From Heterobasidion occidentale (Eukaryota > Basidiomycota > Agaricomycetes > Russulales > Bondarzewiaceae), in NCBI GenBank assembly GCA_039111635.1, contig JBCAQO010000011.1, positions 372,001 through 436,000 on the forward strand: 64,000 nt of DNA, given 5' to 3'. Made by a program: the position numbers and the translations under genes. Each line of letters opens with the position of its first letter. The first letter of the stretch is position 1. Below are positions 54,988 to 64,000 of this stretch, in pieces. A model generated the notes under the pieces. The model did no database searches and was not told where the DNA came from. It was given only the letters and a program-made list of their open reading frames with translations.

Positions 54988-57900
54988 TTATTGCCTATGC
55001 TCCTCTTCTTCGGCTTCTAACATCAAATCTGCAAAGAAACGGACGGTGAGAAAAAGGCAAAGGGCGTGTCGACGGCAAAACGAGAGACTTGCCTCCCCAA
55101 GATGAATTTTGAACCGCGGCCAGGACGTCCTGCCCGTCGTCCTCTGGTATCAACGAAGAATCCCGAGATGGGGACAAGTCGCGCCTGCGAAGAATGTCAG
55201 GAGTGCACGTGAACCTGCGCGACGAGGCGACTGACGCATAGCGGAGGCCCAAGTCCGTCGAGAGCATGCTGACGTCGCTCGTCCTGCGCGCTCTGTGAAG
55301 CGCGGACGAGCGAGGGCTGCCACCTCCGAACGACAGCTCAAAGGGGTCTCTCGTCGCCTCTCCCGGGGATCGCGCGGGAGACTCGGGGTCGCTGAAGGGA
55401 CTGGCGGGGTACGACGTGATGTCGCGGGTGCTTTGGGGCGGCGTCGTGGGAAAGTCGTCGACGATGATGGCAGGGATGTCTGGGTGGACCGTCGGATGAG
55501 GACTATCGCATCGGGTGAACGGAAAGCGAAAAGAGACGTCACCTTGCTCCATCTTCGCCTGCCTGGACCGCTCCCTTTCGGCCAGAAAGCGTCGGCGATA
55601 GGTGATGCACTTGAGGTAGGACCGCACACGGTCCAGGTTCACGAGATCGGTGACGAGCTTGTTGGTCTCCGTCCGGACGACCAGGTCCTTCAATCTACAG
55701 ATGACCGTGAGTTGACTACAAAAGGGGGGAGGGTGATGTCTCTGACATGAGCGCGTCCTTGTCCACGATCAACTTGTGATGCGCCAGCAGCAGGAGCATG
55801 TCCGTGAACGAGATGCCCTTTCCTTGATGGTGCGAGATGCTCGCCTCGTGATAGAGGCGGCTGTATAAGTTTCGCCGCCTCCGGATGGCGCCGTAGTCGA
55901 TGGCACCAAGCGTCTTGTTGAGCTTGTCCAGGTCGACACCCTCGACGACCGCCTTCCTGCTCGGCCAGGAATAGTCAGATTCGCCGGCGTCCGTGCAAGT
56001 CCCCAGGATATTTGGGACGCTATATTCCACGGGGTATATCCGCACTTCGAAGATGCCGCTAAGCCTCTGATGCGATCCGTTTAAGCTCAACCTGTGTATT
56101 GGACTTGGCGAAAGCACTCACGGCGAAGAAGGGGACGAAGCGGTTGCGTTCGAGAAAGCCAGTTCTAGGATTCGCAAACTCGGCCCAGACCTTTTTGAAC
56201 GCGCGCATCTCCTCCCGCGTCACCGCCTTTGTCCCACCGGTCATTTGGAACACGTACGAGAAGTTCTCGACGACAACACCTGCGAGCGAGCGGTGAGTCC
56301 AGGGTCGAACCGAAGCCTGTGGTCACTCACCAGTGAACATGTTGACGAAGATGTACTTTTGTTCGATCCTTCAGCGAGCGGACGATATCGAGATCGGAAA
56401 GGGACCCACCATGCTCAGGAGATTCCACGCAATAAAGAGGGTGAACGCCCACCCGACGCTGCCGCAATCGGAATCCGGGTCACTAGCCGAGGCGTTGGTG
56501 CACCTCGGATACACCAGCGCACTGAAAAACGTCAGCGAACCGCGCGCTCGGAACCACCCGGACCTACTAGTCGTGCATATACTGGTTCCACCCCTCCCTA
56601 GATGTGGATGTCAATAGCGGGCCTGGCGGTCGAGGACTGCCGAGACGTACCCTGCGGTCATGAACGCCAACATGACGAGGGCGGTGCCCAGCGTCGTGTA
56701 GTTCTGGTTCCGGGTCTCGGCAGACTGCCACTTGGTCAAGCTGAAGATCTCCACGAACAGGATCCCGAAGAACAAGAAGAACGTGATCCAGAGCGAAAGC
56801 AGGCTCAGGATGACAGGCAGGCTCGACCTGTCGTGGGTGGACACACGTCCGTGAGCGTTGGGACGGGCGACACGATGGGCGGGGACTCACACTGCGGTCT
56901 TGAACAGCTTGTTGAGGTTGTTCATGCGCTGGATCAGCTTGAACGCGATGCTGACAAGGAACAGCTTCTGCAACTGATCAAGCACGTACCCGCTCGCGCC
57001 CACTCGGACGGAGACGGTCGTGATCAGACTGCCGCTGGCGATGATGATGTCGAATATGTTCCAGCCGTTTGCGCGGAAGCTGGACCACCCGAGCCCGTAC
57101 AGGCGCACGAGGATGTCCAGCACGTACACGGACGTGATGAACATGAAGAAATCGCCTGCACGGGGACGGTGGTGCGATGCATGAGATGCGGCACGGTCGA
57201 GAGAAAGACGCGATGGGACTCACTGCGCAGCTGGTCGGCAAAGCGCTGGGGCTTAAACGTCTGGGTCCTGCAACACGATCTCCGTCAGCGACCGGCGGAC
57301 TGCAGGAGACGGCGACGGGACGCACATGAGAGCGATGATGTGGACGGCGAAGAGCACGGTCATCATGCGGGACCACCAGCCGTGCTTGCGCACGGCGCGA
57401 TCAAAACACCACGCCCGCACGGACCAGCGCGGCCTCACCTTGGGCCGCTTGGACGGCTTCTGCCGCTTGATGAGCTTTTGCAGGTCGATCCATTCCCGCT
57501 GGGGCTGCGTGAGGAACGCGGTGCCCGTCTTTGAGCTGAAGTTGCCGATGATGATGCTGCGGGGCGAAGGCGGCGGGTCAGCAAGAGGCGGGCACGAACG
57601 CGGAGGCGGCGTGCACGCACCTGACGAAGAGCGTCAAGATGACGACGGCACCGAGCAAGTTGTACACGAGGAAGAAGATGGCGTTGACCTGGGACGCGTT
57701 GGTCTGCGGCTGCTGCCCAAAGCCAGTGATGCTGGTCGCGACGCCCATAACGTCCGTCCAGCCCTCGAGCGAGACGATCTCGAACAGGATGAGGAGGGAC
57801 GAGCGGAAGCTGTCGAACGAGAACGTCGTCGACGGCGACGGGTTGTCCCACACGCGCGGGACCGGGAATGGAAACGCGGTCCCGTCGTCCCCGACGACGC

Positions 57901-60900
57901 TGTTCGTGAACTCGTTCACGCAGTCGCGCGTGCCGCCGACCGAGGTGTCGTTGCACGTGTTCGTGTGGCCGGCGAAGATGTTGAGGCCCCAGACGGCGTA
58001 GGGGATCATGTACAGGATGGCGAGCAGCGCGGCATCGAGGATACGGGTGACGCCGGAGATGATGAGCGACTCGAACGTCGTGCGCATCTTCTCGATGAGC
58101 GTGATCAGGCGCAGCGCGCGCAGGGCCTTGAGCGCGCGCGTGAAGCGGCTGAGGCCGCCGATGAAGATGAGCCCTGTCGTCACGTTCACGAGCAGGCCGA
58201 GCATGATGAAAAAGTCAAGCACGTTCCAAATGCTGCGGATGTACGCGTTGGGCGTGAACAAGAACCCGTCCGCGACGACCTTGATGAGGAACTCGACGAC
58301 GAGCATCAGCCCAAAGACGGCCTCCGCGATGTCGAACCACGACCCGCGCAGGAGGCCGTGCTGCATGTAAAAGTTGCGGCGGTAGATCGGGGTGGCGATC
58401 GCCTCGGTGACGATGCCGCCGATCACGGTCAGCAGCAGCACGAACTGGAACATGGTGTGCGGGATGGGCGCCGGCGGCCGCCCGAAGATGCGGTCCCCGT
58501 TGGCGGGGCGGACCAGCCGCTGGCAGAGCCGGCGGAACGCGTTCTTCTGCGAGAAGAGCCAGAACGTCTTGTCGTAGGACGGATGGTCCCGGATGAAGTC
58601 CGCCTTTTGCGCCCGGCGCTCGTAGAACGCGTCGCTCGCGTCCTCGACCGCTGCTGCCTCGTTGTTGATGCTCGCGAGCAGGTCCCTTAGATAGAGAACC
58701 GACGGTCAGCCTTCAACGGCGCCCGCGATCCGCGCTGTCACGTACAGATGCCGCTCCATCTCTCGTCGTTCGGGTCCTGCGCGCGCATGGTGTCCCTGCG
58801 GCCGTTCCGCAGCGCGGTCATGGGGACGTCGTTCGCGTGCGTGTCCCCGATGAACAGCTGCTGCAGCATGTTCAGCGACTTTGTGGTGTAGTGCCTCACC
58901 GGGCGCCTGCGCCCGTCCGCCGCCGGGCCCTGTCATTCAAACCCGTGAGCCACCGCGCGCGCCAGATAAGCAAGAAAGCAACAAACATACCGCGTTGGCG
59001 CGTCGATCCTGGCTCGGCAGGCCATAGTCCAGCACGAGGGCCTTTTGCATCGGCAGGACGAGGCTGGACGGCAGGTTCTCGACGACGATGGCCTTGGGCG
59101 AGGCCTTGAACCATCGGTACGGGTTGAACTTGCGCATCCACGTCGCCTTTGCCTTTTGGGGCTGCTGCGCGGCCCAGTAGTGGTTCGCCTGCTGCCCGCG
59201 CTTCGACTCCTCGGCGACGTTGAAGTTCTCGTTGATGACGGCGATGAACATCTGCAACACGATGACTGCGCCGCGGCGGAGGGTCGGTCGGTCGGTCGGT
59301 CAGTCAGTCAGGCACGAGCGCGGGGCACTCACAGTTCGCGAAGAAGAACCAGGCGCTGATGAAGAGCACCGTGACGGCAGACTGGCCGAGCGGGACCTCG
59401 GCCGTGGCGGAGCCGTAGAGCACCTCGGTCCAGTTCTCGGACGAGAACACCTGGTACATCGCCAGAAAGGCGGTGAAGATCTGCCCAAAGTTCATCGTCT
59501 CGTCCGCGGCGAGGTCGCCGCGCAGGATCTGCACCGCGACGAGCGCGGCGAGGAAGTTGACGAGGATGAGGAAGAGCGTCATGTTCGCGAGGCCGTACAT
59601 GTTGCCAAACACCGAGAGCTGTGCGCGCACACGCGACGGGGTCGACCAGTGAGTCAGTGAGTCAGTGAGCAGGTCAGCGAGGGGCAGGCGCACGCGCGCG
59701 ACGCACCAGGAGCGGCTTCATGCGCGGGATCTCGAGGATGACGCGGTAGAAGCGCATGAGCTGGAAGATGGTGAGCCAGGGGTACACCGGCGAGTTGTGC
59801 ACCGCGGGGACCTGTATGACGGACGCGCCGAGCGCGAGCACGAGGTCGAGCCAGTTGGTGCCCTTGCGGAAGAACGCGCGCCAGTCGGGCAGGTGCGCCG
59901 CGACGCGCACCGCGATCTCGACGTCGAACGCGATCGTCAGCACGAGCTCGCCGTTGTCGAGGATCGCGGCGTGCGTCGGCGAGATGCCGACCTCGCGCGT
60001 CGCCTGCAGCACGAGCGACGCGAGCGCGAGCGCGACCCAGCACCACCGGATGTGCTCGTACATCTCGCGCACGCGGTTGTGCTTCACGTACCGGCCGTCG
60101 ACCATCGCCCACGTCTCGTCGCGCGCGTCCACGACGGGCTGCAGCCTGCCCCCGCGCGCACCGTCAGCACCACGACCGCTCCCCAGCACACAGAGAGAAG
60201 AGACACGCACGGGGCGGCGCCAAACGCGCTCTTCTGCGTCTCCTCGCGGATGGCGGAGAACGTGTTGGTGATCACGGCGACGAAGAGGTTGATGAGCCAA
60301 AAGTTGAGCACGACGATGCAGACGATGAAGAAGAAGCACGAGACGAAGAACTCCGAGTCGATCATCGAGTACATCATCGGCGACCACTGTCCGCGACACA
60401 CACGTCAACCCGCGAACCGCACGTGAGAGGCGTGGAAGGGACCGACCCCGTTGGCAGACGCCACGATGACGACCTGCAGCGCCGAGAAATAGATCGTATC
60501 GAAGCTCTCGATGTTCTCGTACGGATTCTGCTCCTCCTGCACGCGCGATCAGCGTCCTTCCCGCAAAACCGAAACAAACCAGTATGTTCGCCGCACCTTG
60601 CACACCTGCCCGAGCGGACATATGTACCCCTTGGCCTTCTGCGCCGTCCCGTCGAGCGCGACGTACCCCGTGGGCACGAGCGTCCCCGAATCGACGTACC
60701 CGCCGCACTGCTGGTCGAGCTGGATTTCGTCCTGCCCGAGCGTCGGCAGGAGGTAGCACGAGCGCCGGAACGACCCGCTGAACGACTGCACGCCGATGAT
60801 CCTGCACGCGCACGCACGGCATCAGCGCGCGCCCTGACCGACCGAACGAGGACGGCCACTCACGAGAACAGCGCCATCGCGAACAGCACAAAATACAACA

Positions 60901-63316
60901 CGCTCGTCAACAGCGGCCTTGCAATCTTCAACGACCGCATGATCGTCTACCAACCAACCAACCAACCAATCAGCACCTCCTCAAAAAACGAGCCCGCCGC
61001 GACGCACCGTAGTCCCCGACGTAATAGCCAACAGCCTCGCGAGGCGCAACACGCTCAGCGCCCTAAACACGCCAACATGCGCGCCCCCAGGCCCGCGCTC
61101 CGCCCCCGCCTGCGCGAGCGCGAACGCGACCCAGAAGCCAACCAGCGCGACGCAGTCCAGCCGCGACCAGCTGTGCCGCAGGTACGGCACGTTCCGCACC
61201 GTCATCGCCTGCGCGCGCGCCACGCTGAACCGGAACGGCAGCGCCAGCCCGCTCCCGCTCCCGCCGGCGCTCGTAGGCGGCATGCGGAATGGCTGCGAGG
61301 CCGTGTGCGTGTGCGTGTGCGTGTGCGCGTGCGCCTTCTCCATGATCGGCGTCGTCGACCCCGCCGTATCCGAGCGCGCGCGAATCACGCGCGACCCCGA
61401 CCCCGACCCCGACGGCGTCGCGCTCCCCGAGTCCGAGCCCGAACTAAGCCCGGACATCGACCCCGACGCGGACGCGACGCCGAGCGACACCGACGCGGCG
61501 AGCACGCCCGCGGGCACGCGCGCGTTCCCCGCCCACGCGTCGGCGGCGGAAGAGGCGGCGTGCGGGAGCGCGAACGGGCGCGCGGCGCGCGCGTAGAGGC
61601 GGCGGAGGCGCTGCGTGAGGGTGCGCGAGCGGGCGAGCTGGCCCTGGTACTGGCTCGAGTGCGGGTTCTGGCTCTGGGAGTGCGCGCGCTGGAGCGGGGC
61701 GCCGGAGGGCGGGGCGCCGGAAGAGGGAGCGCCGGAGGAGGAGGAGGGAGGAGGCGGGGCGGGGTCTGTGGAGGTGAAGAGGAGCGAGAGGGGGATTTCG
61801 GGGTCGAGGATGAGCCCGGTGACGCAGATGCGCGCGAAGGCCTCGAGGCTGCGAGTGAGGTGCGGGGGGACGCGTCCTGTCAGGCAAAGAATGCGAGAGG
61901 CGCGGGAGAGACGCACGTGAAGAGCACGAAGAGCACGAAGAGCGCGTAGTCCTCCCACGCGTGGAAGTACCCGCGCACAGGGGCCGGCGTCGCGCCCGCG
62001 CCCGCGTCCGCGTCGGGGTCGAGCGTGAGCGTGTGCGACGCCTGCAGCGTGAGCACGACGGCGTTGAAGATGATGAGGCACAGGATCGCGGGCTCCGTCC
62101 ACCTGCCCCACGGTACACAAGTCAGCGTCGCGTCGCCCATCACACACGAACAGCGGCGGGAGGGAGCAACGCACGGATACACCAGGAAGCGGAACATCGC
62201 GAGCCGCACCGCGCTCCGCGGACCAAAGCACCCCAGCGTCCGCCCACGAACCGGCGCGCCCCTCCTCAAATCGGGCACCCCCGCACCCGCACCCGCGCCC
62301 GCGTCGTCTCCCTCGTCGTCGCCGCGCTTTTCGACGCGCGCGTCCCCGTCCGCGAGGCGCGCGTGGTCGTCGAGGCCCCGGCCGGCGAGGTTCACGACAC
62401 GCAGCGACGCGCGGCGCAGGCCGCGCGAGACACTCTTAAGGCGCGAGCCCGTGCGCTGCAGCGGCGACGCGCCCGCGCCACCACCACCACCGCCGCCACC
62501 GTCGCCGCCGTACTTGAGCGTGCGCCTGCGCGCGGCGCCCGCGCGCTCGGCGTCGACGTCCGCGTCGACGCGCGCGTGGCCGCGAGCGTACGCGCGGGCG
62601 CCAGCCATGTGGGTGGTGAGGCGCACGGCGTCGTCGTCCTCGTTGTAGTTGTAGTCGTCGGGGTCCGCGTCGGGGTCCGCCTGGCGGATGGTGGAGGCGG
62701 AGGAGAGGGAGTACGCGTAGGAGGCGGAGGAGGCGGACGAGTCGCGCGGGTGCGGGTGCGGGTGCGGGTGGCGGATGAGGGAGGCGGCGGAGGAGGTGGC
62801 GGCGGTGGTCGCGTACGGGCCTGCTGCGAAGGGGGTGGAAGAGGCGGCGGCGGCGGCGGCGGCCATGGTGGCGGTGGAGGGGCCGTAGTCGCGCGCGGGG
62901 TCGCGCATGCGGAAGGGGTCGTCGTCGAGGTCGAGCGCGAGGCCGCGTGGGCGGGTGTACGCGCGTGCGGCGAACGGGTCGCTGTCATCGTCGTCGTCGT
63001 CGTCGTTGCCGCCGTACGGGGCGCGGGCGTCGAGGGGCATGACGGGTGTGGCGCCGACGATGCGCGGGGGGGAGTCTGAGGGCGGGATGGAGACGGCGAG
63101 GGGGTCCTGGCCGTGCTCGACCCTGCCCCAGCTTGTCCTGCGGCGGGCGAGGTTGCGGTGGGGCTCTGCGGGGTCAAGGGAGGGCGAGGACGGGGACGGG
63201 GCGGGGTGCGTGTGCGTCGGGGACGCGATGCTGGCGCTGGAGCCGAGGTCGACGGCGGAGGAGGTGGAGGAGCTCCTGGACGGCTGCTGGTCGCGGTGGG
63301 CGGCGTCGGAGGCCAT
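54988..63316 (-). CDS. CCH1: CCH1, pore-forming subunit of the high-affinity calcium channel
   Basis: A four-repeat voltage-gated-type calcium channel of the plasma membrane. Start at 63316 ([20 protein letters not shown]). A disordered N-terminus of roughly 350-400 residues rich in Ser, Asp, Ala and Arg is followed by repeat I. Pore loops: I, SANGWSPMMYS (Asn codon 60450-60452); [14 protein letters not shown] (Glu 59436-59438); [16 protein letters not shown] (Glu 57765-57767); [11 protein letters not shown] (Glu 56594-56596). An S4-like Arg ladder is clear in repeat III ([20 protein letters not shown]). Helices such as [20 protein letters not shown] and [20 protein letters not shown] are evident. 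A C-terminal EF-hand-like region ([20 protein letters not shown]) precedes the Ser/Pro-rich tail ending [15 protein letters not shown]. Many short introns; the last is GC-AG. It converges with eIF3a. Confidence 0.93.
55029..55092 (-). other. CCH1: GC-AG intron in CCH1
   Basis: The exon ends GGGGAG and the intron begins GCAAGT, the usual form of a GC donor. It ends CTTTGCAG at 55029. Splicing joins SSWG to [13 protein letters not shown], which reads as a plausible channel C-terminus. Without it the frame continues into Pro/Ser-rich sequence unlike the rest. Confidence 0.6.
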
Positions 63317-63655
63317 GTGGCGTCGACGGCGACGGCGACGGCGACGAGGGCGAGGACGTGTGGGGGAGCGAGGGCTGGTGGACGACGGTGGGAGCTGGAG
63401 AAATACGCGGATACCCGTTTTGGGCGCGGGCGAGCGCTCTCCGGGGTCTCGTCGTCATGCGCAGCGCTCGAGACGACGGCGGCGCAAGCGACGGCGACGG
63501 CGAGCCGAGTCCGCCGTGGGGAGTGTTGTGGAGAGGGTTGTGATCGCAGACGAGCACAGCGCTCACGGCATGCAGACAGACTTTGCAACGACGCAGCCTC
63601 GTTGACGACACACACAATACAGGAAATACAGAGCACGACCCCCTCCACCCTCGGC
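63317..63655. other. Intergenic, CCH1 promoter side
   Basis: The 340 bases between the CCH1 start and the P450 stop are GC-rich and hold no gene. A run of CGACGG-like repeats sits just upstream of the ATG (63320-63350). Confidence 0.4.
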
Positions 63656-63947
63656 TCACTCTGCGCCGTCCTCGCCCTGCCGAATCAACGCCAACGCCGC
63701 CTCGGAGCGCGGCACGAACGCGCACTTGAACGGCCTCGGCCGACTGCCGTCCGTCTCCGCCGTCAGCACCCGCACTCGCCATCGCCGCCAGCGCGCGACG
63801 CACCTGACGGACTCCGTCGTGAACGCCTCCTCCGGCAGCACCTCGCGCCCGTCCGCGTCCTTGGCCGGCACGACGTCGTACACCGCCAGGACGCTCGCCA
63901 CCGTCAGCCAGATGTTGTCCAGCGCCAGCCACCGCCCGGGACACACC
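63656..63947 (-). CDS. Cytochrome P450, 3' end only
   Basis: The last two exons of a heme-thiolate monooxygenase. The exon starting at 63947 opens with VCPGRWLALDNIWLTVASVL, which contains the heme-ligand cysteine (CPGRW) followed by the L helix. The next block is YDVVPAKDADGREVLPEEAF. After an intron (donor GTGCGTCGCG, acceptor CGGCAG) comes SRPRPFKCAFVPRSEAALAL, with the stop at 63656-63658. The RPFKCAFVPRS ending is typical of basidiomycete P450s of the CYP512/CYP5144/CYP5150-like groups, but the subfamily cannot be set from this piece. The rest of the gene lies right of the window, beyond an intron that starts at 63948. Confidence 0.88.
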
Positions 63948-64000
63948 CTGCGGCCAACCGCGTCAGCTACCAGTCGCCCACCACCACGCGGACGCAGACG

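Noticed and set aside
57326..58690. 454-codon plus-strand frame antisense to CCH1
   Set aside because: Translation is a repetitive Arg/Glu/Asp mixture without a domain, and the opposite strand encodes clear channel helices. It is a GC-bias shadow.
59281..59306. GGTC/AGTC tetranucleotide repeat as a possible regulatory array
   Set aside because: It lies in a CCH1 intron and is an ordinary microsatellite, like the CCAA run near 60950 and the CCCCT run near 31550.
60423..61949. 508-codon plus-strand frame antisense to CCH1
   Set aside because: Arg/Ala/Gly-rich low complexity, opposite recognised channel exons; a shadow of high GC.
62392..63648. 418-codon minus-strand Pro/Arg-rich frame overlapping the CCH1 N-terminus
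   Set aside because: It is the neighbouring frame of the CCH1 N-terminal exon, with stretches of Pro and Thr from triplet repeats and no coherent protein.
1..64000. CRISPR array, integrase-linked island or other prokaryotic defence system
   Set aside because: The DNA is fungal; no regularly spaced repeats or bacterial genes occur. The only interspersed repeat is the 0.73-kb element pair.

Overview
The window is fungal nuclear DNA, most likely from an agaricomycete basidiomycete. Genes are dense and on both strands. They are broken by many short GT-AG introns of about 45 to 65 bases, and two exons are extremely short. Intron-bearing tRNAs and a fungal gene set (CCH1, MID1, BUD32 and similar) fit this. 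Base composition is patchy: about 0.5-3.2 kb is AT-rich and gene-poor, while 25-29 kb and 56-63.6 kb are very GC-rich, which fills the opposite strand with spurious long reading frames.

Layout. 0-3.2 kb: repeats, with two tRNA-derived SINE-like fragments and a long inverted-repeat element. 3.2-5.7 kb: MAGO nashi, then a divergent pair of mitochondrial ribosomal protein uS10m and SUS1/ENY2. 6.5-11 kb: two tandem paralogues for small secreted cysteine-bearing proteins, separated by copy 1 of a 729-base mobile element. 12.7-20.7 kb: a casein-kinase-1-like kinase, an unknown gene and a CNNM/MAM3-type CBS membrane protein. 23-25 kb: copy 2 of the element and tRNA-Glu(CUC). 25-29.3 kb: MAK21/NOC1. 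31-40.1 kb: a sugar transporter, BUD32, acireductone dioxygenase, a triose-phosphate-translocator family protein and a coiled-coil protein. 41-46.8 kb: MID1, prefoldin 5, tRNA-Glu(UUC), an MFS transporter and a Prx5-type peroxiredoxin. 48.3-63.3 kb: an unknown gene, eIF3a and CCH1. The right edge carries the 3' end of a cytochrome P450.

How the genes relate. Most are unrelated housekeeping genes. The exception is MID1 and CCH1, the two core subunits of the fungal high-affinity calcium influx channel, which lie on the same strand about 12 kb apart. Ribosome production and translation are represented by MAK21, uS10m and eIF3a, and RNA export or processing by MAGO and SUS1.

Main observations. 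(1) A pair of nearly identical 0.73-kb elements with 11-base terminal inverted repeats and an internal tRNA-like Pol III promoter; I do not recognise the family. (2) Linkage of MID1 and CCH1. (3) Microexons of 6 bases (MAGO) and 12 bases (sugar transporter). (4) Recurrent single-base frame breaks, mostly in short homopolymers, inside conserved genes between 34 and 54 kb, including essential eIF3a. These look like missing bases in the assembly rather than dead genes, and they will spoil automated gene models. Exon boundaries were read by eye, so models marked as uncertain should be treated as such.
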